From assembly GCF_020614375.1 (NCBI RefSeq), contig NZ_CP085327.1:2592823-2656822 (forward strand): a stretch of 64,000 nucleotides of DNA, written 5' to 3'. This document shows positions 35,883 to 43,218 of the stretch, piece after piece. Made by a program: the position numbers and the translations under genes. The notes under the pieces were generated by a model. The model did no database searches. It saw only the letters and a program-made list of their open reading frames with translations, and was not told the DNA's origin. Numbering within the stretch: the first letter of the stretch is position 1; each line of letters begins with the position of its first letter. Source of the DNA: Haladaptatus salinisoli. Lineage in GTDB: Archaea > Halobacteriota > Halobacteria > Halobacteriales > Haladaptataceae.

Positions 35883-36731
35883 TCAGCTCGGAACGCGAAC
35901 GCGGAGGTCGATTCCGTCGGGGTCGCTCACGTCGAGCGCCCCGTCCGCCGCCGCGAACGCGACCCCTCGTTCGTCGAGTCTCCTCCCGAGCGCGTCGAGC
36001 GACTCCCGGTCCGGAACGACGAGTTCGAACCGCCGGAGTCCCCGTCCCCTCGGCGGTTCCGACCGGCCGTTCCACACGTTCAGCCCGACGTGATGGTGGT
36101 AATCGCCGGCGGCGACGAACAGCGCAGATTCGCCGTACCGCTGTCGCACGCCCATCCCGATCGCGTCGACGTAGAACGCCCGCGCGGCGGGCAGCGACGA
36201 GACCTCGAGGTGAACGTGGCCGACGGTCGTGCCGGCGGGAGCCGTCGGTTCCCCGCGGGCGATGTCGCGTATCTCGTCCACGTCGAGGGGTAGCGTCGCC
36301 ATTCCCACGGTGCCGTCGTCCGCCGCGGGCCACTCCGCCCGCGGTCGGTCGCGGTACACCTCGATACCGTTGTCCTCCGGGTCGGTGAGGTAGAGGGCCT
36401 CGCTCACGAGGTGGTCGGACGCGCCGTCGAGTCGCCACCGCTCCCGGATTCGTTCGAGCGCGTCCCCCAACGCGGCGCGGGAGGGGACCCTGAACGCCGT
36501 GTGAAAGAGCCCCGTCTCGTCCCGTCCCCGTTTCGGCGCGTTCTCGTCCGCGATCAGTTCGAGCAGCGCCTCGTCGTCCGCCCCGAGGACCGCACGCTCG
36601 TGCTCGCGGTGTCGGGCGGTGAGGCCGACCACGTCTCGATAGAAGTCGACCATACGGGGAAGGTCGTTCACTCGAAGCGTGACGCGCCCGACGCGCGTCG
36701 CTGCGGGGAGCGTACCGTCGGAATCGGTCAT
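35883..36731 (-). CDS. VOC-family protein, two-domain extradiol dioxygenase-like
   Basis: 282 residues with two vicinal-oxygen-chelate modules, about 10-130 and 145-280. Each begins with a metal His: VGRVTLRVNDLPRMVDFY (domain 1, His replaced by Arg) and TVGHVHLEVSSLPAARAFY (domain 2, His present), and domain 2 continues with GDYHHHVGLNVW and a terminal FELVVPDRE with Glu. This resembles CatE-like catechol 2,3-dioxygenases. Metal-dependent dioxygenase or isomerase activity is likely in domain 2; the substrate is unknown. Confidence 0.82.
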   Translation of the reverse strand: MTDSDGTLPAATRVGRVTLRVNDLPRMVDFYRDVVGLTARHREHERAVLGADDEALLELIADENAPKRGRDETGLFHTAFRVPSRAALGDALERIRERWRLDGASDHLVSEALYLTDPEDNGIEVYRDRPRAEWPAADDGTVGMATLPLDVDEIRDIARGEPTAPAGTTVGHVHLEVSSLPAARAFYVDAIGMGVRQRYGESALFVAAGDYHHHVGLNVWNGRSEPPRGRGLRRFELVVPDRESLDALGRRLDERGVAFAAADGALDVSDPDGIDLRVRVPS

Positions 36732-36739
36732 ACGAACGG

Positions 36740-37573
36740 TTACTCGGGCGTCGGCATAAGCGTGGTCTCGGCGGTTCCCGCGGAACCTCGTCGTTCGACG
36801 GTGCTCGGTCGAAAGTCAGAGCGGTTTCGACAGCGTTGCGGCTCGGAACCGCGGTTTCGGCGGGAGCGAGTCAGTTTTTCCGCTCGGTACCCGTCCGTCG
36901 TTCGACCGGTGTGGGAGCGTTTCGCGCCGTCGCCGCGACGGTTCGCGTCGGAAATCGTACGGTTCTCGATAACCGCTCCGTCGACGCTCGCGTTCGTCCA
37001 CGTCGCGCTCCGAAGCGTCTCGTTCGCGACGGTGCCGACGGTCAGCGTCGTCGACGCGGGGTCGGCGCTGCTCTGGACGTTCGGATCCACTTCGACGGTG
37101 TACTCGCCCGCGCTCGTCGGGTTCGTCGCGTCGTCGAAGACCACGACGACGGAGTCCCCGGCGTGGAGTCCGTAGCTCCCGCCGAAGTTAAACAACAGCG
37201 TCTCGCCGACGTTCTTCGCCTCGACGCTCTCGAGGTCGTCCGCGACGCTGACTTCGATGTCGCCGTCGTCGTCGGTGTCGATGCCGACTCGTCGGACGTC
37301 GTCGACGCCGACGTCCTGGACCGAGCCGTCGTAACTCCCGTCCGCGTGGTAGTTGACTCGGACGCTACTCAGCGAATTCCCCACCTCGTCGGCGGACGCG
37401 CATACGGTAACCCGGTGGGTCGCGGTCGCCCCGGGTATCGCCGAGTCCGCTGCGACGGAGGCGTTCGCCGCGGCGACTGCCGGGCCCACGAGAACGCTGA
37501 CTCCGGCCACCGCCGAGACCACGACCGCGACCGCGAACGCGGAGATGCGTAGCTTCGCGCTTAGCGCTGACAT
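36740..37573 (-). CDS. Secreted protein with unusual Arg-rich C-terminus
   Basis: 277 residues. A Sec-type signal (about 1-36: AFAVAVVVSAVAGVSVLVGPAVAAA) precedes an acidic extracellular region (about 40-205) with TDDDGDIEVSVADDLES and repeated beta strands, similar in style to haloarchaeal surface proteins. After IENRTISDANRR (about 208) the protein abruptly becomes Arg/Ser-rich and basic to the end, which is unlike the acidic Thr-rich linker and C-terminal sorting helix such proteins usually have. A frameshift or loss of the original 3' end is possible. No function can be assigned. Confidence 0.6.
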   Translation of the reverse strand: MSALSAKLRISAFAVAVVVSAVAGVSVLVGPAVAAANASVAADSAIPGATATHRVTVCASADEVGNSLSSVRVNYHADGSYDGSVQDVGVDDVRRVGIDTDDDGDIEVSVADDLESVEAKNVGETLLFNFGGSYGLHAGDSVVVVFDDATNPTSAGEYTVEVDPNVQSSADPASTTLTVGTVANETLRSATWTNASVDGAVIENRTISDANRRGDGAKRSHTGRTTDGYRAEKLTRSRRNRGSEPQRCRNRSDFRPSTVERRGSAGTAETTLMPTPE

Positions 37574-38145
37574 TGTTTTTTTCGATGATGGTTGGGTCGG
37601 TTAATCGAGTTGAGCTCGGTGGTAGAGAACATCGTTCTTACCAGCGATACGGCCGTAAACCGATTCGAAGTACCGTTCGCGCGCCGTCCGCCGTTCGATT
37701 TCGCGGCTCCGAACGGGTTTCGAGTCCGGCGGGCACCGAGAACGGTTTCGACCGGCCTGCGGTGACCGACTCCGACGGACGGTAGGGGACGCCCCCCTTC
37801 GCCCTCCGATACCCGGTACCGATTCGGTACAACTCGTTCTCGGACGATACGCTTCGAACGGTGTTCGGAGCGCTCCGAACCGTCGTCCGTTTCCGCATCG
37901 GGATCGAGTTCCCACAGACGCACATAGTCGGGCCCTCATTAAAAATCGTTCCTATAGTACTGAAAACAATGGTGTGCCGCGGAGGAACGTGCCGCTGACG
38001 AGGGAACGAGCGCTTCGAAGTACTCCCTTCGCACCGTGTTCCGCCGTCGAATTCGATATATCGAAATACGGTGCACGAAACTCACGCGGAATCCGACGAA
38101 CGTGGTCACTGGCGGTCGAAAACCCCGAACACCGAGAAATCGCGT
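37574..38145. other. Intergenic region, 572 bases, few signals
   Basis: Contains the promoter of the secreted protein (ggttaatcga at 37599-37608, about 30 bases from its ATG at 37573) and, near 37939-37960, AT-rich DNA (ttaaaaat, actatag) that could be a minus-strand promoter for a dubious 95-codon frame at 37638-37925. The rest shows weak codon bias and short overlapping frames only. Confidence 0.5.
37638..37925 (-). CDS. Doubtful 95-residue basic protein
   Basis: Begins MCVCGNSIPMRKRTTVRS and is rich in Arg and Ser. In favour: an ATG with AT-rich promoter-like DNA 15-35 bases upstream and a CxC start. Against: G/C at third codon positions is visibly lower than in neighbouring genes, composition is basic unlike haloarchaeal proteins, and no family is recognised. 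It may be chance. Confidence 0.2.
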   Translation of the reverse strand: MCVCGNSIPMRKRTTVRSAPNTVRSVSSENELYRIGTGYRRAKGGVPYRPSESVTAGRSKPFSVPAGLETRSEPRNRTADGARTVLRIGLRPYRW

Positions 38146-38310
38146 TTACGCCGCGGAGTCGATGTCGCCGTTGATGCGAACCAGCGCGTAGTCGCACTCG
38201 GAGCACTGCCACTTCGTTTTCAGGCCGAGGTGCAGGGTCGTGCTCGCGGTGCGCCAGAACGTCTCCGTGCCGCCACACTGGGGACAGTCGTGTTCGATTT
38301 CGAGGCTCAT
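38146..38310 (-). CDS. Zinc-ribbon miniprotein (54 residues)
   Basis: ATG at 38308-38310, TAA at 38146-38148. Two CxxC knuckles, HDCPQCGGTE (residues 7-16) and WQCSECDYAL (34-43), separated by TFWRTASTTLHLGLKTK, form a zinc ribbon. The start MSLEIEHDCPxCG and the HLGxKTKWxC segment recur in an uncharacterised haloarchaeal family (from memory). Strongly G/C-biased third positions support it as real. Function unknown. Confidence 0.8.
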   Translation of the reverse strand: MSLEIEHDCPQCGGTETFWRTASTTLHLGLKTKWQCSECDYALVRINGDIDSAA

Positions 38311-38359
38311 ACTTCCACTCCGGGTCTGACGAATTTCAAGATACTGGTTTCGCCCGCGC

Positions 38360-39361
38360 CTACTCCCCGTCGCGTTCGAGGTGGAGCGCGTCGAAGAACC
38401 GGTGTAAGACCCGTCGGGACGCGAACTCGCCGAGTTCTTCGTCGTCCGCGTCGGCGTCGGCGAACAGTCCGAGCGGAATCTGCGCGCCGGCCATGTCGGC
38501 GTGTCCCCCCGCGCTTCCCACGTCGCTGAACGCCTCCTTGAGCAGGTTGCCCGCGTGAACCCGGGGGTCGATGGAGCGCGCGCTCATCTCCACCGAACCG
38601 TTGACGATTCCGAACACGAGCACCGTGTTCACGCCCTCGACGTTCAGGAGGTAATCGGCGGCCTGCGAGAGCGCGTCGCGCTCGCTCGTCCGACCCGCCG
38701 AGGTTGCGAGCGTGGCACCGCGCTGAACGCGGTTTCGAATCGCCTCGCCGATGGCGTCGACCGTCGCCGGGGAGAACGCGGCCCCGTACAGCTCTTCGAG
38801 CAGTTCGAGGTCGGCGTGGCGGCAGACGTACAGCGCGGCCGCGTACTCGTTGGGCGTCGGTTCGCGGATGAAGTCGATTCGCTCGCGGTGCAGGGCGAAC
38901 AGCAGCGCGGAGCCGAGTTGGACGTTCACCTCGATGTCGAGTTCCCGGAGGTACTCCACGAGGATGGTCGCCGTCGCGCCGTAATCCTTCCGCAGATCGA
39001 CGAACTCCCCCGTCGGCGTCTCCGTCGAGTGGTGGTCGATGACGATGTCGGGAACGACGTCGAGTTCCGTGTGGCCCGCCGGCGTCGCGTGGTCGACGAA
39101 CGCCACCCGATCGAACTCGCTCGAGTCGAACGTATCCGTGTGCTCCAAGTTCAGGTGGAGGAGGTTGATGAACGCGCGATTCTGTTGGTGCGAAATCTCC
39201 CCCCCGTAGAACAGCTCCACGTGCCCCACGCCGTTCTCCCCGGCGATGACCGACAGCGCGAGCGCGCTGGCGATGCAGTCCGGGTCGGGGTTGTCGTGGC
39301 AGACGATCGCGAGCGATTCGACCCCCGCGAGGTACTCTACCAACTCCTGAGCGCGGGTCAT
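38360..39361 (-). CDS. DHH/DHHA1 phosphoesterase (NrnA-like)
   Basis: 333 residues. The DHH domain has intact motifs: CHDNPDPDCIASALAL (about 20-35), VAFVDHATP (about 85-93) and the DHH core VIDHHSTETP (about 107-116). The DHHA1 part ends in GSAGGHADMAGAQIPLG (about 293-309), the usual GGH metal/substrate motif. Such proteins degrade nanoRNA, pAp or cyclic-dinucleotide products with Mn2+. Which of these is the substrate cannot be told. It stands alone between the zinc miniprotein and a 271-base spacer. Confidence 0.9.
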   Translation of the reverse strand: MTRAQELVEYLAGVESLAIVCHDNPDPDCIASALALSVIAGENGVGHVELFYGGEISHQQNRAFINLLHLNLEHTDTFDSSEFDRVAFVDHATPAGHTELDVVPDIVIDHHSTETPTGEFVDLRKDYGATATILVEYLRELDIEVNVQLGSALLFALHRERIDFIREPTPNEYAAALYVCRHADLELLEELYGAAFSPATVDAIGEAIRNRVQRGATLATSAGRTSERDALSQAADYLLNVEGVNTVLVFGIVNGSVEMSARSIDPRVHAGNLLKEAFSDVGSAGGHADMAGAQIPLGLFADADADDEELGEFASRRVLHRFFDALHLERDGE

Positions 39362-39632
39362 GAAAGCTGTTCGACCCGAGGGAGTATCAACCCGCGGATG
39401 GAAATCGCCGTGCGGCGGCGATAAATAAATTCCATCCTGCTATATCGAATCCGTCCGGGCTCCACGGTCTCGATTCGCTTGGTCGGCTACTACTCGAAGG
39501 GGTAAGGAAAACCAACAGATTCGATTTGCTTCGGTGAACGGTTGGCGGAGTAAGTGACGCATCACTCGGCTAAACTTCGAACTTCGAATTTGACCAAGTC
39601 AACGCTACCTTTTAGGCTTCTCACGACGCCGA

Positions 39633-40133
39633 TCAGACTCGATCGAACTCCCACCGCGTCGCGTCGGTCGGATAGTCGCTCCACGCGAACACCCGCTCGG
39701 GACGAACCGCGAAGAACGGCGTCCCGTGTTGGATGCCGTACTTTCCTTCGTAGGCCGCGTCGAGTCGCTCCACGAGAGTCGAGTCGACCGTCTCCGCGTC
39801 GATTCGCTCCGCGACGCCCTCGATGATGACGACCGTCTCGCCGCTTTCGCGGTGGACGGTGATCCCCGGTTCGACCGCGAGATTCCGCACCCAGCGCGTT
39901 TTCTCGCCGCCGCCGCAGTGGAAGGTGTCGTCGACCCAGACGCCCCACGTCGGTCGGGCGTGCGGGCGACCGTCGGGCCGCGTCGTCACGACCCAGTAGT
40001 TCTGCTCGTTCGCCATCTTCTCCCGCACGAACTCCCAGGAGAGCATCCCGTCCGCGCTCTCGGGGATGCCGTAGCTTCGCTCGGTCTCCGGTCGGCTTCG
40101 CCGCGCACCCTCATCGTTGTCGTCCCCCGCCAT
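39633..40133 (-). CDS. Pyridoxamine 5'-phosphate oxidase-fold protein (PPOX-like)
   Basis: 166 residues. The split-barrel FMN fold is suggested by NYWVVTTRPDGRPHARPTWGVWVDDTFHCGG (about 50-80) and TRWVRNLAVEPGITVHRESGETVVIIEGVAERI. These are flavin- or F420-binding proteins of general oxidoreductase type; ligand is not resolved. The inner ATG giving MAGDDNDEG is used rather than one nine codons upstream because the extra residues lack family sequence. Divergent from the glutaredoxin gene. Confidence 0.82.
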   Translation of the reverse strand: MAGDDNDEGARRSRPETERSYGIPESADGMLSWEFVREKMANEQNYWVVTTRPDGRPHARPTWGVWVDDTFHCGGGEKTRWVRNLAVEPGITVHRESGETVVIIEGVAERIDAETVDSTLVERLDAAYEGKYGIQHGTPFFAVRPERVFAWSDYPTDATRWEFDRV

Positions 40134-40287
40134 ACCCGGTAGTAACACGCGACGGGACAAAAGGTGTGCTCCGGACTCCGAACGGTTCGTCGCGGACGGT
40201 GGCCGGGGGTCACCCGCGGGACGGAGCTCTCCCCCGTCGGGGACCGGGACGGTAGCTTACTTTACGCTCGCGTCCCTCTGTCCGACC

Positions 40288-40530
40288 ATGCCTTCGATAA
40301 CGCTGTACTCGCTCGACGGCTGTCCGTACTGCGAGAAAGCCCACGACGCGCTCGACGACGCGGGCGTGGAGTACGAAACCGAGTGGGTCGAAGCGCTGCA
40401 CTCGAAGCGGGACGAGGTAAAGCGCGTCAGCGGTCAGCGCGCGGTTCCCGTGCTCGTGAACCGCGATTCGGGCGTCACGATGGCCGAGAGCGACAACATC
40501 GTCGAGTACGTGGAGCGGTCGCTCGCATGA
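40288..40530 (+). CDS. Glutaredoxin-like protein
   Basis: 80 residues, one thioredoxin-fold domain. The redox site is CPYC (LYSLDGCPYCEKAHDAL, Cys at 12 and 15), and VPVLVNRDSGVTMAESDNIVEYVE carries the cis-Pro and GSH-site-like segment. It reduces disulfides or carries a low-molecular thiol; haloarchaea use gamma-glutamylcysteine rather than glutathione. Its TGA overlaps the ATG of the adenosyltransferase gene by 4 bases, so the two are coupled. Confidence 0.9.
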   Translation: MPSITLYSLDGCPYCEKAHDALDDAGVEYETEWVEALHSKRDEVKRVSGQRAVPVLVNRDSGVTMAESDNIVEYVERSLA

Positions 40531-41060
40531 AAATCTACACCGGGCGCGGCGACGCCGGGAAGACCGACCTGCGCGACATGTCGCGCGTCTCGAAGGCGAG
40601 TCCGCGCATCGAGGCGTACGGCACGGTGGACGAGTTGAACGCCCTCGTCGGGCGGTGCCGACCGACGGGTCACGACGACGTGGACGACCACCTCCGGGAG
40701 GTCCAGAACCACCTCCACGTCGTGCAGGCGGACTTCGCCAACCCGGAACCCGACGAGGACGACCCGCGGGTCGGCGCGGAACACGCCGACCTGCTCGAAT
40801 CGTGGATGGATTCCTACGACGACGAACTCGACCCGCTCACCTCGTTCATCCTCCCCGGCGGGAGCGAGGCGGGCGCGAACCTCCACCACGCCCGAACCGT
40901 CTGCCGCCGGGCCGAGCGTCGGGCGGTCGCGCTGGAGAACGACGAGGACGTGAACGACGACGCCGTGACCTACCTGAATCGGCTGTCCGACGCCCTGTTC
41001 GTCTTCGCCCGCGTGGTGAACAAGCGCGACGGGGAGCGAGAAGAGAGTCCGACGTACTGA
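40527..41060 (+). CDS. Cob(I)alamin adenosyltransferase (PduO type)
   Basis: 177 residues. It attaches adenosyl from ATP to reduced cob(I)alamin/cob(I)yrinate, forming coenzyme B12. Signature motifs: KIYTGRGDAGKTDLRDMSRV (ATP-binding N-terminus), AYGTVDELNALVG, FILPGGSEAGANLHHARTVCRRAERRAV (active-site region) and LNRLSDALFVFARVVN. The coupling with a glutaredoxin (ATGA) suggests the redox protein may help reduce the corrinoid, which is an inference. Other cobalamin genes are not in the window. Confidence 0.95.
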   Translation: MKIYTGRGDAGKTDLRDMSRVSKASPRIEAYGTVDELNALVGRCRPTGHDDVDDHLREVQNHLHVVQADFANPEPDEDDPRVGAEHADLLESWMDSYDDELDPLTSFILPGGSEAGANLHHARTVCRRAERRAVALENDEDVNDDAVTYLNRLSDALFVFARVVNKRDGEREESPTY

Positions 41061-41072
41061 GCTTCTTTCTCG

Positions 41073-42215
41073 TTACAGACCCAGTTCCCGACCGATGACG
41101 AGGTGCTGAATCTCGCTCGTCCCCTCGCCGATCTCCATCAACTTCGCGTCCCGCAGGAACCGCTGCGGGGCGAAATCCTCGGTGTAGCCGTAGCCGCCGA
41201 GCACCTGCACGGCGTCCTCCGAAACCTCCCGGGCGGACTCGCTGGCGTCGAGTTTCGCCAGCGCGCTCTCGTGGGAGACGGAGTAGCCCTCGTCGTACTT
41301 GCAGGCCGCCTTGTGGGTGAGCAGGCGCGAGCGCTCTATCTTCCTGTCCATGTCCACGATCTTGTTGCGGATGGCGTCGAACTTGCAGATCGGCCGGCCG
41401 AACTGCTCGCGCTCCTTGCTGTACTCGTGGGCGGCCTCGAACGCGCCCTGCGCGATGCCGGTCGAGAGCGCGGCGATGCTGATTCGGCCCCCGTCGAGCG
41501 TCTTCTTCGTCTGCTCCCAGCCCTCGCCCTCCTCGCCGAGTAAGCGGTCTTCGGGGAGGCGCACGTCCGAGAGCTGAATCTCGCAGGTGGGCGAGGCGTT
41601 GAGCCCCATCTTGTCCCAGACGGTCGTGACCTCGAACCCGTCGTCCTCCTCGGGGTCGACGATGAACGTCGAGATGCCGCCGTAACCCGCATCGGGGTCG
41701 GTGACGGCCTTCACGAGCACGCTTCCGGCGACGTTGGCGTTCGTGATGAACTGCTTCGTTCCGTTCAGCACCCACTCGTCGCCGTCCCGTTCGGCGCGGG
41801 TGTCCATGTCGCTGGCGTCGGAACCGGAACCGGGTTCAGTGAGCGCCCACGAACCCAAGTACTCCCCCTCCGCGAGCGGGCGAAGCCAGCGTTCCTTCTG
41901 GTCGTCCGTGCCGAACAGTTCGATGGGTTTCGACGCGAGCGAGACGTGGGCCGCGTAGGAGAGACCGATGGAGCCGGAGACGCGACCTAACTCCTCGGTG
42001 ACGAGGGCGTACATCAACTGGTCGCCGCCGAGACCGCCGTACTCCTCGCCGACCGGGACGCCCATCATGTCGAGGTCGGCGAGTTGGTCGAACACCTCCT
42101 CGGGGAAGCGGTGTTCGCTCTCGATCTCCTGTGCGATGGGCTCTATCTCCTCGTCGCAGAACTGCCGGACGGTGTCCCGCACCATCCTGTGCTCGTCGGG
42201 GAGGTTGAAATCCAT
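41073..42215 (-). CDS. Acyl-CoA dehydrogenase
   Basis: 380 residues, full length for the family. FAD-dependent oxidation of acyl-CoA to enoyl-CoA: N-terminal helical domain (MDFNLPDEHRMVRDTVRQF), middle beta domain (GSWALTEPGSGSDASDMDTRA, NGTKQFITNANVA) and C-terminal helical domain with the catalytic Glu in EIGEGTSEIQHLVI, the short/branched-chain position. Chain length is unknown. The ATG at 42213-42215 follows a TATA box (42240-42245) with a palindromic element between them. Divergent from the kinase-fold gene at 42307. Electron-transfer flavoprotein genes are not here. Confidence 0.94.
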   Translation of the reverse strand: MDFNLPDEHRMVRDTVRQFCDEEIEPIAQEIESEHRFPEEVFDQLADLDMMGVPVGEEYGGLGGDQLMYALVTEELGRVSGSIGLSYAAHVSLASKPIELFGTDDQKERWLRPLAEGEYLGSWALTEPGSGSDASDMDTRAERDGDEWVLNGTKQFITNANVAGSVLVKAVTDPDAGYGGISTFIVDPEEDDGFEVTTVWDKMGLNASPTCEIQLSDVRLPEDRLLGEEGEGWEQTKKTLDGGRISIAALSTGIAQGAFEAAHEYSKEREQFGRPICKFDAIRNKIVDMDRKIERSRLLTHKAACKYDEGYSVSHESALAKLDASESAREVSEDAVQVLGGYGYTEDFAPQRFLRDAKLMEIGEGTSEIQHLVIGRELGL

Positions 42216-42230
42216 GCGCAAAATTTGCGC
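42216..42230 (-). promoter_or_regulatory. Operator-like palindrome GCGCAAA-A-TTTGCGC
   Basis: A 15-base inverted repeat with one central base sits between the TATA box (42240-42245) and the ATG of the acyl-CoA dehydrogenase gene, at the predicted transcription start. A repressor bound here would block RNA polymerase. The regulator is unknown. Confidence 0.55.
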
Positions 42231-42239
42231 GGGTTCCGC

Positions 42240-42245
42240 TATAAA
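42240..42245 (-). promoter_or_regulatory. TATA box of the acyl-CoA dehydrogenase gene
   Basis: Minus-strand tttata is centred about 27 bases before the ATG at 42215, giving a leaderless transcript. Confidence 0.6.
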
Positions 42246-42276
42246 GACAGCGAAGCCCTCTGCCGGCCGGGAACGA

Positions 42277-42282
42277 TTTATG
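42277..42282 (+). promoter_or_regulatory. TATA box of the kinase-fold gene
   Basis: tttatg is centred about 27 bases before the ATG at 42307. The DNA between also has the inverted repeat CCGTTTTAATACGG (about 42291-42304). Confidence 0.5.
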
Positions 42283-42306
42283 TGCTCTCGCCGTTTTAAT
42301 ACGGTG

Positions 42307-43125
42307 ATGGGAATTCGCCGGCTGGTACGCGGCACCATCGAGTGGCCACGGCTCGAGACGGTTCTCCGCGAACTCGCAGAGCGGTACGACCGCGACGAGA
42401 TTCGCGTCGAGTTCATCGACGCGGACAACTGGCTCTCGACGCCCTGCGTCGTGGACGACCGGTGGTTCGTCAAGATAACGTCGGCCCAGAACTCGCTCGT
42501 CCACGCCCTTTTCACCAGCGCGCGCAACTTGGGCGCCTTCTCCAGCGGCACGGAGGGATTTTTCGAACACTTCGCCGGACCGCGGGAGATGGCGGAGCAC
42601 GAACTGGAAGCGACGCGCGAGATGCGCGAAATCGGGTTGAACGTCCCCACGCCCATCGAGGCGTTCGAGGCCGACGGTCTCGGCGTGCTGGTGTTGGAGT
42701 ACCTGCCGGAGTTCGAGACGTTCGAGGAGCTACCGGAGGCGACCGTGCGCGAGCGCGCGCCGGAACTGTTCGAATCGCTCTCGCGCATGCACGACAATCA
42801 CCTAGCTCACGGCGACCTGCGCGGGGAGAACGTCCTCGTCTCGGACGGTGAGATATACTTCATCGACGCGACGAGCGTCAACGAGGAGCGAATCGACGAG
42901 GCTCGGTCGTACGACCTCGCGTGCGCGCTGGCGTCGCTCGCGCCCCTCATCGGGGCCCGCGACGCGGTCATCGCCGCGCGCGAGCACTACTCCGCCGAGG
43001 AACTGCTCGGCGCACGGGAGTTCCTCGACTTCGTGAACATGCGCCCCGACCACGACTTCGACGCGGCGAGCGTGAAGGGGGAAATCGAGAAACTCGCCGA
43101 CGCGGAAGAAGGGGAGACCGGTTGA
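42307..43125 (+). CDS. RIO/Bud32-like kinase-fold protein
   Basis: 272 residues. The N-terminal half has a lysine in VDDRWFVKITSAQNS that resembles the ATP-binding Lys, and the catalytic-loop segment is HLAHGDLRGENVLV (about 172-185) followed by IYFIDATSVNE (about 190-200), corresponding to HxD...N and the DFG-like Asp (here FIDATS). This is the RIO/Bud32/aminoglycoside-kinase fold. The substrate is unknown. The start ATG at 42307 is decided by the TATA box 27 bases upstream. Confidence 0.8.
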   Translation: MGIRRLVRGTIEWPRLETVLRELAERYDRDEIRVEFIDADNWLSTPCVVDDRWFVKITSAQNSLVHALFTSARNLGAFSSGTEGFFEHFAGPREMAEHELEATREMREIGLNVPTPIEAFEADGLGVLVLEYLPEFETFEELPEATVRERAPELFESLSRMHDNHLAHGDLRGENVLVSDGEIYFIDATSVNEERIDEARSYDLACALASLAPLIGARDAVIAAREHYSAEELLGAREFLDFVNMRPDHDFDAASVKGEIEKLADAEEGETG

Positions 43126-43180
43126 CGGGCGGCGGGACGAGAGGTGGGTAACGACGCGCGCCACCCGGCAAAATTGGGAG

Positions 43181-43190
43181 ACTTTTTTAG
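43181..43190 (+). promoter_or_regulatory. TATA-like box of the aldehyde dehydrogenase gene
   Basis: acttttttag is centred about 33 bases before the ATG at 43219, predicting a leader of only a few bases. Confidence 0.4.
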
Positions 43191-43218
43191 CGTACCCGCC
43201 CGAGTTCCTATCGAAGAT

